Shown: piece after piece, positions 9,114-18,265 of the stretch
Layout of the letters: each line of letters opens with the position of its first letter
Position numbering within the stretch: position 1 is the stretch's first letter
From: CAVPDG01 sp963702535
GTDB lineage: Bacteria; Chloroflexota; Anaerolineae; Anaerolineales; UBA4823
Assembly: GCA_963702535.1 (NCBI GenBank)
Contig: CAVPDG010000011.1
Location: 124,001 to 188,000 of the forward strand
Direction of reading: 5' to 3'
DNA length: 64,000 nucleotides
The notes under the pieces: generated by a model
Seen by the model: only the letters and a program-made list of their open reading frames with translations
The model's database searches: none
What the model was told of the DNA's origin: nothing
Program-made: the position numbers and the translations under genes

Positions 9114-9512
9114 ATGGGCGCCACAGACCTGATAAAAAAACTGCGCATACAGGCCGGGCAGAGAGCCTTGATCCTCAACGCGCCTGAAGGCTATATCCAC
9201 CGGTTAGGGGAGCTCCCAGAGGGTGTCACTGCCAGCCAGGTTGCAGGCGGGGAATTCGATTTCGTGCAGCTCTTCGTAAAGAGCATCGCTGAGCTGGAGG
9301 AGCAGGGTCCGGTTGCCATTCAGGCGGTTAAATCTGATGGTCTGCTGTGGATTTGTTATCCAAAGCAGACCTCCGGGATCAAGACCGATATCAACCGCGA
9401 TACGGGTTGGGGTGTCATTCAAACGGCTGGCTTGAGACCGGTGACCCAGGTTGCGATCGATGAAACCTGGTCGGCGCTACGCTTCCGACCGGCTGAGCGC
9501 GTAGGCGCTTGA
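9114..9512 (+). CDS. Small cytoplasmic protein, DUF3052-like
   Basis: A 132-aa protein with no signal peptide or membrane segment. It begins 'KKLRIQAGQRALILNAPEGY', has a central 'DGLLWICYPKQTSGIKTD' and ends with 'TQVAIDETWSALRFRP'. This layout (N-terminal 'KL.I..G', then 'G.LW..YPK', then 'WSALR') resembles DUF3052-type proteins of unknown function; the family call is from memory of the pattern and is moderate. It follows moaA by 20 bp with a GGAGG site before its ATG, so the two are probably co-transcribed. No catalytic residues can be assigned. Confidence 0.65.
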   Translation: MGATDLIKKLRIQAGQRALILNAPEGYIHRLGELPEGVTASQVAGGEFDFVQLFVKSIAELEEQGPVAIQAVKSDGLLWICYPKQTSGIKTDINRDTGWGVIQTAGLRPVTQVAIDETWSALRFRPAERVGA

Positions 9513-9543
9513 TTATTCCACTCCTGGCTCAAAGCTAACAGGC

Positions 9544-10434
9544 TCAGGCGCCTGCCGCCAGGCGCTCGAGCTTCATGCCGATCTCCCGCCATTGGACTTT
9601 GGAGATGCCCAATTTTTGTCGGATCTTATCGTGATCCATGCCCGCCTGCCAATCGCTCAAGGCGCAGGTCCAGCGGCACATATCGAAGGATAAGTGTTTA
9701 TCCAGTCCGGCTTCCTCGCCGATATCTTCTAGCAGATACTCCAGGCGGCGTTGGGACCACGGGAAAAGGCGCTCAGAGACGGGGTATTGCGAGCGGTATT
9801 CTTCATACGCCGGGATCCATTCCTGCGGAAGGGCGATCTTGCGCTCTTTATAGCGAAACTGCGGACTGGTGTAGCGGATGAATAGCAACGGTCCGTTTGG
9901 GGATTCCAGGTCGACGTGATTAGGGCTGAGCGCCAGGCACTCACCTTTCTTGATCCCGGTGTTTAAGAGCAGAGCGAGCAGGGTATACAGGCGGGCGTCG
10001 GGCTTTGTACCGTGGCGGTGAGCGTCGGCGACCTCCAGGACAGACTGGACTTCGTCGGGCGAGAGGATAACGGGCAGGGGGCTGAGGACGGTGCGCTGCA
10101 CCACTTTCTCAGCCGGATCGATCACCAGAACGCCATTCTGGTGGAGCCAGCGGAAGAAGGCTTTGATGGAGGTGATGCGGCGGGCGAAGGTTTTGGGACT
10201 GCAGGGTACGCCGCGGCTCTTTTGCATCCATTCCAGGAAGCTATTCAAGTCGGTGGTGGTGATGTTGCCTAAGGGGTAGTCGGGGGGTAGATAGGACGCC
10301 AGTAAACGCAGGTCGGCAGTGAAAGCTTTTACGGTATGCGGGGAATTGCCCTGGTCATCGAGGTAGATCTTCCAGGCAGTAATCGTGGGTGTGAGCAAGG
10401 AATGCGAGGTGATATGGGCGCTCTCTGGTGACAT
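9544..10434 (-). CDS. Tyrosine-recombinase-fold protein lacking catalytic residues
   Basis: Residues ~12-105 form a SAM-like core-binding domain ('NSPHTVKAFTADLRLLASYL') and ~125-290 a XerC/D-like catalytic fold. The expected active site is degraded: the first arginine (TGLR) is K162 in 'NTGIKKGE', the H of HxxR is D251 ('FDMCRW', with R254 kept), the next histidine is W255, the LGH motif reads LGI, and no tyrosine is present near the C-terminus. The beta-hairpin lysine ('YKERKIALP') remains. The frame is open for 296 aa with a GGAGG site 5 nt before the ATG and a near-perfect promoter, so it looks expressed and maintained. It may bind DNA without cutting it. No attachment sites or phage genes are nearby. 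Confidence 0.85.
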   Translation of the reverse strand: MSPESAHITSHSLLTPTITAWKIYLDDQGNSPHTVKAFTADLRLLASYLPPDYPLGNITTTDLNSFLEWMQKSRGVPCSPKTFARRITSIKAFFRWLHQNGVLVIDPAEKVVQRTVLSPLPVILSPDEVQSVLEVADAHRHGTKPDARLYTLLALLLNTGIKKGECLALSPNHVDLESPNGPLLFIRYTSPQFRYKERKIALPQEWIPAYEEYRSQYPVSERLFPWSQRRLEYLLEDIGEEAGLDKHLSFDMCRWTCALSDWQAGMDHDKIRQKLGISKVQWREIGMKLERLAAGA

Positions 10435-10484
10435 GAAGGCCTCCGTAAGGAATGGAAATGGTTTCGTGTAGCCTGTTGATCACC

Positions 10485-10513
10485 AGTGTAAACCCATTGC
10501 GCATAGTTGTCAA
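10485..10513 (-). promoter_or_regulatory. Promoter of the recombinase-fold gene
   Basis: On the minus strand consensus TTGACA is followed after 17 bp by TACACT. It is about 50 bp upstream of the ATG and is among the strongest promoter-like sequences in the window. Confidence 0.65.
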
Positions 10514-10547
10514 GTCCAGAGAGTTTGCAGGTTCACCCTGCCTGGAA

Positions 10548-11114
10548 TCATCGCGTTTGGGTAAGAAAACCCAATTCTCCGGCGATGGGGCGCATTGCGA
10601 GGATCACATTGTCAACATGCTCCCAAAGCTGGATGCCGAATTCCTCGGCGGCTTTGCTGATCTCCTCACGGTTTGCCCCGGCTGCAAAGGCGCGGTCTTT
10701 CCATTTCTTCTTGACCGATTGCGAGGTGAGGTCGTCCAATGAGCGGGAGGGGCGAACCAACGCAACCGCGGTAATCAGACCGGTAATCTCATCGCAGGCG
10801 TATAAACCTTTTTGCATGGGAGTCTGGCGCGGCACGCCGGTATGGTCTGCATGGCTCAGGATCGCCTGGATGATCACGTCGGGAACGCCGCGCTGCCTGA
10901 GGATGGGCGCGCCGTCCTGGGGGTGCTGGTCGAGCGTCGGGTGGATCTCCCAATCAAAGTCGTGCAAAAGCCCGGTCATCCCCCACAGCTCCTCATCCTC
11001 GCCGAATTTCCCGGCATAAAAACGCATGGCAGCCTCCACCGCCAGCATGTGCCTGACCAGATTTTCGTTTTTTACATACTCGCGCACGATTTCCAACGCC
11101 TGAGAGCGATTCAT
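10548..11114 (-). CDS. HD/HDIG-domain phosphohydrolase
   Basis: This is a 188-aa single-domain protein. The metal-binding residues of the HD superfamily are visible as the early histidine in 'LVRHMLAVE', the HD pair in 'GLLHDFDWEIHP', and the later histidines in 'AILSHADH'. Such proteins hydrolyse phosphomonoesters or phosphodiesters, commonly of nucleotides; the substrate is not predictable here. The ATG at 11114 has AAGGAG 6 nt upstream; an earlier start at 11312 lies inside the sanA-like gene and is rejected. Its ATG overlaps the TGA of the sanA-like gene (ATGA), so the pair is one operon. Confidence 0.85.
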   Translation of the reverse strand: MNRSQALEIVREYVKNENLVRHMLAVEAAMRFYAGKFGEDEELWGMTGLLHDFDWEIHPTLDQHPQDGAPILRQRGVPDVIIQAILSHADHTGVPRQTPMQKGLYACDEITGLITAVALVRPSRSLDDLTSQSVKKKWKDRAFAAGANREEISKAAEEFGIQLWEHVDNVILAMRPIAGELGFLTQTR

Positions 11115-11772
11115 GATGACTCCTTGGTGAAAATTGGTTCGGGTTCGCCCAGCACCGGGATGGGCTTTGCGAAGTGAATTTCCCACAACGCCACGGCGGT
11201 TGCCGGGATTTCCCGCAAATTCCAATACAACCTCGCCCGGCTGAAATAATCCACCCTGTCGGCTGGAACGCCGACCGAGGGCAAGCCGAGCTATTACAGG
11301 TATAGAGGGCACGCGGCAGGTGGAATTGCTGTGTGACGAGGATGGCTTCTTCTATCTGGAAGATCGCCTTGGCGCGATAGCAGGTGTCGTAGGTGCGCCG
11401 ACCGGCGAAATCCAGGACGATGGCTTCGTCGGGCACGCCGAGCTCCAGGGCATACTCACGCATCGCGCCGGGCTCATTGTAGTAAATAAAGCGGTTATCT
11501 CCGCTCATCAATATTTTCTCGACTTTTCCGGCGAAAAACAGCTCTGCGGCTGTGGCAACCCGGTCACGCAGCACCGGGGAGGGGCTGCCATCTCTACGCA
11601 ACCCGGCGCCGAAGACGATGGCAACGCGCTTTGAGGGGACATCTGCAGGCTGGTATGTGCGCGGCAACGAATAGAGCAACGCAACCAGCCTGGGGATGAA
11701 GAAAACCAGGATCAGGACCAGGATGAGCAAGCCAGACATGCGGATCAATACCCTTGTGATTGAGCGGAACAC
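11111..11772 (-). CDS. SanA/YdcF-like (DUF218) membrane-anchored protein, frameshifted
   Basis: An N-terminal membrane anchor (residues ~8-32) is followed by the DUF218 fold: 'AIVFGAGLRRDGSPSPVLRDR', 'KILMSGDNR', 'YNEPGAMREYALELGVP', 'RRTYDTCYRA' and 'VTQQFHLPRAL'. This is the SanA pattern; E. coli SanA is linked to envelope barrier function, but the reaction is unknown. The frame breaks around 11288-11294; the correct C-terminus ('VPADRVDYFSRARLYWNLRE') continues in another frame and ends at a TGA overlapping the HD gene start. The joined protein is ~220 aa. The start is a GTG at 11772, six bases after an extended -10 box, which suggests a leaderless message. Confidence 0.82.
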
Positions 11773-11778
11773 GCAGGA

Positions 11779-11787
11779 ATTTTACCA
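11779..11787 (-). promoter_or_regulatory. Extended -10 promoter of the sanA-like gene, leaderless
   Basis: Minus-strand TGG-TAAAAT, with the GTG start only 6 nt after the box. No convincing -35. Confidence 0.45.
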
Positions 11788-11834
11788 TGTCGCTCACCTT
11801 GAGTTTCACCTCCAAACACCGATAAAAACCTTTT

Positions 11835-12805
11835 TGTGCACCCGTCTACGGAATAGAGCCTGGCAAGGTGACAGCCGGGTTAGGGCGTCTGGTAGCATTG
11901 AGCGGAATAGACAAAGCATTTGACGATGGCAGAAAATGGCTGAAGGAATATTTGCTGTTTGAAGTCTCCGAGAATACGGTACGAGCAGAAACCCAGAAAA
12001 TGGGAGAACTGCAAAGACAGGCAGACGCCGAATTAGTCAAAGAAATGCAGAACGAGGCCAGTTTGCAAAAACGGGAACAAAGTCGACCACCTGCGCCAGA
12101 CATCCTGTATGGCTCGATCGATGCCGCCAAAGTGCGCATCGAACCACGCGACGAACAGGAAAAAGCGCTTGAAAACCGAGAAACCTGGCGTGATTTGAAG
12201 GCTGGCTGCTGGTACGAGGGAGAAATTGTTCCCAATCGCCAACGTTGGGCGCGACAGAAGGACAAGGCGCAACGCGAAGGAACCGTATTGCGAGCCAAAA
12301 ACAAACAATACTTTTGTGATATTGCGGGCGCAGAAGAATTTGGCAAACTGCTCTGGGCAACGGGCTGTGCCGTTGGCGCGGATTACGCCCGCCCCTGGTG
12401 TTTATCTGCGATGGCGCAGTTTGGATTTGGAATGATTGCTCATTATTTTCCAAACGCCATTCAAATCGTAGACTGGTATCACGCGAAGACCGCTTGAAAC
12501 GGATCGCAGAAGAAGCTTTACAACCCGGAGAACGTCAGGTCTGGCTGGAAAGTGTCACAGAAGACTATGGCAAGGAAGCGTGGAGTTGGTGATCGAAGCT
12601 GGAGCCGCTCGCGAAGAAATCCAACCTGGCAAAACAGGCGCTCTCCTACTATAGCAACAACATCGAGCGCATGCGCTATGCCAATTTCGTGCGCAAGGTT
12701 TTCTGATTGGAAGCGGTGTGATCGAAAGCGGTTGCAAACAGATCGTTACCCAACGCCTCAAATTACCTGGCGCTCAATGGCATTGGACGGAGCCATTTTG
12801 ATGAA
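11835..12805 (+). mobile_element. ISKra4-like transposase remnant, decayed
   Basis: The plus strand holds broken pieces of one transposase. An N-terminal piece ('EPGKVTAGLGRLVALSG' to 'SIDAAKVRIEPRD') runs at ~11847-12395. The catalytic-region piece 'ICDGAVWIWN' near 12400-12433 is shifted by one frame, then 'FPNAIQIVDWYHA' returns to the first frame. A later piece, 'RIAEEALQPGERQVW', is shifted again. The C-terminal piece 'NNIERMRY' and 'FLIGSGVIESGCKQIV' near 12655-12745 needs two more shifts. Conserved sequence appears to be missing between the WYHA motif and the next piece. The DGA-WIW, D-YHA and GSG-IESG motifs are typical of ISKra4-family transposases. Terminal repeats and target duplications were not found. 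This is a dead copy between the sanA-like gene and folC. Confidence 0.8.
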
Positions 12806-12854
12806 AGGTTGTGGTAGTTTTTTCTTCAACGGCGCATTTGCGATGAATGTCATG

Positions 12855-12863
12855 TGTTACAAT
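12855..12863 (+). promoter_or_regulatory. Extended -10 promoter of folC, nearly leaderless
   Basis: TGT-TACAAT (12855-12863) lies nine bases before the ATG at 12873 and ~50 bp after the end of the transposase remnant. There is no good -35. Confidence 0.45.
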
Positions 12864-12872
12864 CATCAGTCA

Positions 12873-14260
12873 ATGAGCGGCGAATCTGGAATACCAAGCG
12901 GCGTTAGACTACCTGTACAGCTTTGTCGATTACAGCATGACGCGCTCCTTCCGTTGGAGCGCCGACAAGTTCGATCTGAAGCGCATGGATGACCTCATGG
13001 CGGCGCTCGGGCATCCGGAGCGGCAATATCCCATCCTGCATGTCGCTGGAACGAAGGGCAAGGGGTCTGTCTCTGCGATGTGTGAGAGTGTGATCCGTGC
13101 GGCTGGCTACCGGGTAGGACTTTACACCTCGCCGCACATGCACGATTACGCGGAGAGGATCCGTGTAAACGGAATGCCGATCGCTCACCAGGAGCTGATC
13201 GAGCTGATCAACGAGATCCGCCCCGATCATCGAAAGCATCAAGGAATTGACGACTTTCGAAATCACAACCGCATTGGGATTTCTATATTTCGCCAGGCAG
13301 CAAGTGCAGGCAGCGGTCATTGAGGTAGGCTTAGGGGGACGGCTGGATGCGACCAATATCACCCAGCCTGTGGTGTGCGTCATCACATCGATCTCGTACG
13401 ACCATATGCAGATCCTGGGTAACACGCTGGCAGAGATCGCGGGTGAAAAGGCGGGCATCATCAAGCCTGGGATCCCGGTTGTCATGGCGCCGCAGCATGA
13501 GGAGGCGCGCCTGGCGATCGAAAGGATCGCCAGAGAGCGCAAGGCGCCTCTCATCGAGGTGGGTGCGGCTTATCATTTTGCCGCGCAAGAAGGCACTCTG
13601 CGCGGTCAATCTCTCACGGTATGGCGAGATAGCGACTCAGCCCAACCCCTTCCTGCCGCTGGCGAATGGGGAACGCAGGTTAATCCCGCCAGGATATCCA
13701 TACCCTTGCTTGGGATGCACCAGGTAGAGAACGCTGCTACCGCGTTTGCAGCGTTAGATGAATTTCAAAAAGCAGGGCTGCCTCTCAGCAGCCAGGCAAT
13801 CCAGCAAGGATTTTCCAACACCGAGTGGCCAGGTCGTTTTGAGCTGTTGAGCCACGCTCCTATTCTGATTGTGGACTGCGCGCATAACCGTGAATCGGCT
13901 GCCAGGTTACGGGAAACGATGATGGAATATTTTCCGGACCGGCGTGTCACTCTGATTTTCGGTGCATCGGAAGACAAAGATATCACCGGCATGCTGGCAG
14001 AGCTGGCGCCGGTCACACGGCAAATCATTCTGACCCGCTCCTTCCACCCGCGAGCGGCAGAACCGGATATACTGGCGCAACAGGCGCAGGAAATTGGCTT
14101 GCCGGCGCGGATCGTTGCAGAAGTGGCAGATGCTCTCGAATCGGCGCTACAATCTCCTGGAGATGATAGGATAATCCTGGCTACAGGCAGCATCTTCATC
14201 GCCACTGCGGTCAGGGAAGCCTGGCTGGCTCGGAACGGGATCGCCATTGCATCGTCTTAA
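12873..14260 (+). CDS. folC: Folylpolyglutamate/dihydrofolate synthase, frameshifted
   Basis: FolC joins glutamate to (dihydro)folate using ATP. The Mur-ligase-type P-loop is in 'HVAGTKGKGSVSA', followed by 'YTSPHMHDYAERIRVNG', the family pattern 'FEITTALGFLYFA', 'EVGLGGRLDATNI' and the C-terminal 'DCAHNRESA'. The frame breaks at the C-run 13221-13224 (extra C); the corrected join reads 'IIESIKELTTFEI'. A second likely error is an extra A just after the ATG at 12873: without it the N-terminus reads MAANLEYQAALDYLYS, matching FolC beginnings, while in the raw frame the first in-frame stop is at 12874-12876. Corrected length is ~461 aa. It is followed after 18 bp by lon. Confidence 0.88.
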
Positions 14261-14278
14261 TACTCTGGAGAGTTTTTT

Positions 14279-16837
14279 ATGAGAAATAATGATTGGTACT
14301 ATCGGGATGATGACGAGGATTTTGGCGAGGCATTGCATCGCCGGACCGAAGAGTTGTATAACATACCGGATACTCTCCCCGATGAGGAGGGTGTGATCGA
14401 ATGCCCAGTTTTGCCGCTCCGCGACCTGGTTGTCTTTCCACGGATGGTTTCTCCGATATTCGTCGGCAGGACCTCATCGCTCTTAGCCATCGAGGAAGCA
14501 CAGCTTGCTGACCAGACCGTCATCGCCCTGACGCAGAGGAATCCTGAGATCGATGATCCAGCGCCGGAGGATTTTCTGCCCATCGGGGTGGAGATGGCAG
14601 TCGGTAGATTGCTCAACATGCCGGACGGGTCCAGCTCTGCTCTCGTCCAGGGGCGGCGCAGGATCCAGCTGCTCGAGTTCACGCAACTGGAACCCTTTAT
14701 GCGGGCACGAGCGCGCATCATCCAGGAATCCTTGAAGGTCGATCGCCAGGTCGATGCCACCATGCGCACCGCCCTGGAGCTGTTCCAAAAGTGTGTGAAC
14801 CTCGACCGCAGCCTGCCTGAGGAAGCCTATCTGTATGCCCTGAACATCGATGAACCAGGCTGGCTGGGCGATATGATCGTCACGACGATCGCGCCGCCAT
14901 TCGAGGAGCGGCAGCAGATGCTGGAGACTCTCGATCCCCTGGTGCGCTTGCACCTGGTGGTCAACATGCTTGCCCGGGAGGCGGATGTCCTGGAGCTGGA
15001 GGACGAGATCCATTCCAAGGCGCAGAGCGAGGTCGACCGCACCCAGCGCGAATTTTATTTACGCGAGCAGATGAAGGCAATCCAGACGGAGCTGGGGGAG
15101 GGGGATGTTTGGGCGCGAGAGGTGCAGGATTTACGCGCCCGCATCGATGTGGCTTCCTTACCGGAAGAGGTGCAGGTGCGGGCAATCAAAGAGTTAGACA
15201 GGCTGGCGCAGATGCCGCCCATGTCGCCGGAAGTCGGTATCATCCGCACCTACGTGGAGTGGATCCTGGACCTGCCCTGGGTGGCTGTTACCGAGGATAA
15301 GCTGGATGTCACTCACGCCGCGAAGGTGCTGGAGAGCGAGCATTATGGGCTGCCGCGCGCCAAGGAGCGTATCCTCGAGTACATCGCTGTGCGGCAATTA
15401 AAACCGAAGCGCTCACGGCAACCGATCTTGTGCTTCATCGGTCCGCCGGGTACAGGGAAAACCTCTCTTGGACGCTCGATCGCCGATGCACTCGCACGCA
15501 AGTTTGTCCGGCTTTCGCTGGGCGGGGTGAGAGATGAAGCGGAGATCCGCGGGCACCGGCGCACCTACATCGGGGCGTTACCCGGTCGCGTGCTGCAAAC
15601 GATGCGCCGGGCAGGGACACTCAATCCCTTGTTCATGCTGGATGAGATCGATAAACTCGGTCAGGACTTCCGGGGAGATCCGGCAGCCGCCATGCTGGAA
15701 GTGCTCGACCCGGAACAGAACCATGCCTTCTCAGATCACTACCTGGAGCTACCCTATGATCTTTCCAAGGTGATGTTCATCACAACCGCTAACACAGCGA
15801 GCACCATCCCGCCTGCGTTACTGGATCGCATGGAGATCATTGAATTCCCGGGATATATCGAAGAAGAAAAGCTGGAGATCGCCAAGCAATTCCTGATCCC
15901 GCGCCAGCTCGAGGAGAATGGTTTGGATGAAGGCGAGGTCAAGCTGACCGACCAGGCGTTGCAGCGCGTCATCCGTGAGTATACCTATGAAGCCGGCGTG
16001 CGCAACCTGGAGCGCGAGATCGGCAGGATCTTCAGGAAAATTGCCAGGGTGAAGGCAGAGGGGAAGCGCTTCAGCAATCAGGTCGGCGCTGCCGCGATCG
16101 AGCGTTTCTTGGGACCCCCGCAATTCTTCAACCTGGAAGCTGAGCTGCAAGATGAGGTCGGCGTGGCGACCGGTGTTGCCTGGACGGAGAACGGCGGCGA
16201 GATCATGCCAATTGAGGTGTTGTTGATCGAAGGCAAAGGCAACTTGCAGATTACAGGTCAAATCGGGAGCGTGATGCAAGAATCTGCACAAGCCGCCCTC
16301 TCTTATCTGAAATCCAGGTCGCGAGACTTTGGCATCGATCCTGGCGTCTACGAAGTTATCGATATCCATATCCATATTCCCGAAGGAGCGATCCCAAAGG
16401 ACGGTCCCAGCGCGGGAATCACAATGGCAACTGCGCTGGTATCGGCCTTTGCCGATCGTGAAGTCCACCGGGAAGTGGGAATGACCGGCGAAATTACCCT
16501 GCGCGGGCGAGTTCTGCCGGTGGGCGGCGTGCGCGAGAAAGTCCTGGCAGCCTACCGGGCTGGCTTGAAGACGGTGATCCTGCCGAAGCGCAATCTCAAG
16601 GACCTGGTGGATGTGCCCAAGCGTGTGCGCAATGAGCTGAGGATCGTCCCGGTCGATCACATGGACCAGGTATTAGAAGTCGCCCTGAAACCACCTGCTG
16701 CCCGCCAGAAGCCCGTGCGCTCCAGGCGGTCCGATGCAAACCGGCAGTCGCCTGAAACGAGCAAGCCGGAGAACGGTCAGGAAGAGCACCGTCCGCGGGT
16801 TTCCAAGGAGCCGCCGGCGATCCAACCCCAGGCGTGA
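14279..16837 (+). CDS. lon: ATP-dependent Lon protease
   Basis: Lon degrades damaged and regulatory proteins in the cytoplasm. The order is an N-terminal substrate-binding domain (~40-240), the AAA+ module with Walker A GPPGTGKT at 388-395 and 'FMLDEIDKLG' as Walker B, and the Ser-Lys protease domain with S711 (DGPSAG) and K754 (VREKVLAA), spaced 43 residues as in E. coli Lon. The gene is intact at 852 aa. The last ~50 residues are a hydrophilic, charged tail ('RSRRSDANRQSPETSKPENG') not needed for the fold. The ATG at 14279 is 18 bp after folC, with GGAGAG upstream, so the two may be co-transcribed. A strong terminator follows. Confidence 0.97.
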   Translation: MRNNDWYYRDDDEDFGEALHRRTEELYNIPDTLPDEEGVIECPVLPLRDLVVFPRMVSPIFVGRTSSLLAIEEAQLADQTVIALTQRNPEIDDPAPEDFLPIGVEMAVGRLLNMPDGSSSALVQGRRRIQLLEFTQLEPFMRARARIIQESLKVDRQVDATMRTALELFQKCVNLDRSLPEEAYLYALNIDEPGWLGDMIVTTIAPPFEERQQMLETLDPLVRLHLVVNMLAREADVLELEDEIHSKAQSEVDRTQREFYLREQMKAIQTELGEGDVWAREVQDLRARIDVASLPEEVQVRAIKELDRLAQMPPMSPEVGIIRTYVEWILDLPWVAVTEDKLDVTHAAKVLESEHYGLPRAKERILEYIAVRQLKPKRSRQPILCFIGPPGTGKTSLGRSIADALARKFVRLSLGGVRDEAEIRGHRRTYIGALPGRVLQTMRRAGTLNPLFMLDEIDKLGQDFRGDPAAAMLEVLDPEQNHAFSDHYLELPYDLSKVMFITTANTASTIPPALLDRMEIIEFPGYIEEEKLEIAKQFLIPRQLEENGLDEGEVKLTDQALQRVIREYTYEAGVRNLEREIGRIFRKIARVKAEGKRFSNQVGAAAIERFLGPPQFFNLEAELQDEVGVATGVAWTENGGEIMPIEVLLIEGKGNLQITGQIGSVMQESAQAALSYLKSRSRDFGIDPGVYEVIDIHIHIPEGAIPKDGPSAGITMATALVSAFADREVHREVGMTGEITLRGRVLPVGGVREKVLAAYRAGLKTVILPKRNLKDLVDVPKRVRNELRIVPVDHMDQVLEVALKPPAARQKPVRSRRSDANRQSPETSKPENGQEEHRPRVSKEPPAIQPQA

Positions 16838-16855
16838 TCCGAGCGAAGGATAGAA

Positions 16856-16895
16856 CAGGGCTGGTCCTTAGCGTGGATCAGCCCTGATTGTTTTC
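16856..16895 (+). terminator. Intrinsic terminator after lon
   Basis: A 12-bp stem with one G-U pair (16856-16867 with 16875-16886), 7-nt loop, then a short T-rich stretch (16888-16894). Confidence 0.8.
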
Positions 16896-16927
16896 CAGGA
16901 GTATATCGTCTGATTACAGAGAGCAGA

Positions 16928-18199
16928 TTAAGGGGGGCTTTGCTCCACAATGCGATATAAAGCCCCGGCGGCGCGGTAGGTGAGGTAGAGCTCTCCGCTT
17001 TGATCTTCACCAAAACTGCCCACCTGTCCGGTGGGGGCGCTGGCGAGGAGCTGCGTCACCCAGGCATTATTCTCTCGTTGCAATCCCCAAATGCTGCCGG
17101 AACAATAATCACCGAAAAAGTAGATACCGCTCATCGATGGATAAGACGGACCACGGTAGACAAAGCCTCCCGTTACCGAGGCGCACCCGGGATTGGGGTT
17201 TGGGTACACGTGAATGGGCGGCGTCAAACCGGTTGTATTGCAGGTCGGACTGCCGTAACAGGCGTCGCCTTCCATGATATCCCAGCCATAATTCTCTCCG
17301 CCGGCGCTATCCGCAGGCTGGTAATCGATTTCTTCATGCAGATCCTGACCCACGTCGCCGATATACAGGTCATGGTTCAAGCGATCGAAGGAGAAGCGCC
17401 AGGGGTTGCGCAAGCCGTACGCCCAAATCTCGGCGCGGTGACCGGGTAGACCTGCGAACGGGTTATCAGGGGGAATGCGATAGAGCGGCGAGGCTGCTCC
17501 TGTATCCTGGATCACAAGGGGCATGAAGGTACTGAACGCAGAGGTTGGAAGTTGGCTGGGTCCCATCTCGACATCGATGCGCAAGAGCTTGCCTAACAAT
17601 GAATTGGTATTCTGCGCATTGTTGTTGGGATCGCCTCCCCCTCCGCCATCACCGGTTCCAATGTAAAGATACCCATCTGCTCCAAATGCCAGCTGGCCGC
17701 CATTATGGTTCTCGTAGGTGGGGTGGTTGAAGAGCAGGATCAGCTCTTCGCTACCTGCGTCTGCCAGATCGGCGTTGGCGCCGAGGTGAAAGCGCGAGAG
17801 CTGGTTGTTGCCATCCCGGTTGGTGTAGTAGACGTAGAAATAATCTTTAGATGTGCCATAACCGGGAGGAAATGCCAGGCTGAGCAGACCTTCTTCGGAA
17901 CCGCCCGCCGGAGTAGAATCCGGGGAGCGTACCCGATTTGCAATATCCAGGAAGGTGCCGGCGATCTGGCTATTCTTGACGATCTTAATCCTGCCGCCTT
18001 GCTCTGTGACGAAAAGCCTGCCGCTGCCATCTCCGGCATGCGTGACATGCACCGGCTTGTTAAATCCGCCCAAATAAAGGACGAGTTGGACGTTGGGCCA
18101 GGATGCGGAGGGCTGGGCGGATGCCTGATGGTAACGGGTAACCATCAGCAGGGCGCCAAAGCCAAGGAGTAGCATTAAAGAGTATCTCACCAATTTCAT
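16928..18199 (-). CDS. PQQ-dependent sugar dehydrogenase-like beta-propeller, exported
   Basis: The protein belongs to the soluble glucose/sorbosone dehydrogenase family, six-bladed propellers that oxidise sugars with PQQ outside the cytoplasm. The ATG at 18199 (AGAGAGG upstream) gives a signal peptide, 'MKLVRYSLMLLLGFGALLMV' with a likely cleavage after 'HQASA'. Family segments include 'GGFNKPVHVTHAGDGSGRLF', 'GEEGLLSLAFPPGY'-like 'SEEGLLSLAFPPGY', 'NHNGGQLAFGADGYLYIGTG', 'WAYGLRNPWRFSFDR' and 'GDVGQDLHEEIDY'. It is ~423 aa and intact. No PQQ synthesis gene is in the window, so the cofactor may be scavenged or the protein may be a non-enzymatic paralogue. It is the last gene of the minus-strand run. 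Confidence 0.9.
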   Translation of the reverse strand: MKLVRYSLMLLLGFGALLMVTRYHQASAQPSASWPNVQLVLYLGGFNKPVHVTHAGDGSGRLFVTEQGGRIKIVKNSQIAGTFLDIANRVRSPDSTPAGGSEEGLLSLAFPPGYGTSKDYFYVYYTNRDGNNQLSRFHLGANADLADAGSEELILLFNHPTYENHNGGQLAFGADGYLYIGTGDGGGGGDPNNNAQNTNSLLGKLLRIDVEMGPSQLPTSAFSTFMPLVIQDTGAASPLYRIPPDNPFAGLPGHRAEIWAYGLRNPWRFSFDRLNHDLYIGDVGQDLHEEIDYQPADSAGGENYGWDIMEGDACYGSPTCNTTGLTPPIHVYPNPNPGCASVTGGFVYRGPSYPSMSGIYFFGDYCSGSIWGLQRENNAWVTQLLASAPTGQVGSFGEDQSGELYLTYRAAGALYRIVEQSPP

Positions 18200-18265
18200 A
18201 GCCAACCTCTCTACCAATATATTTTCGGGTGATGCCAGCCCAATCGACTGATTATAAAGCACAAA

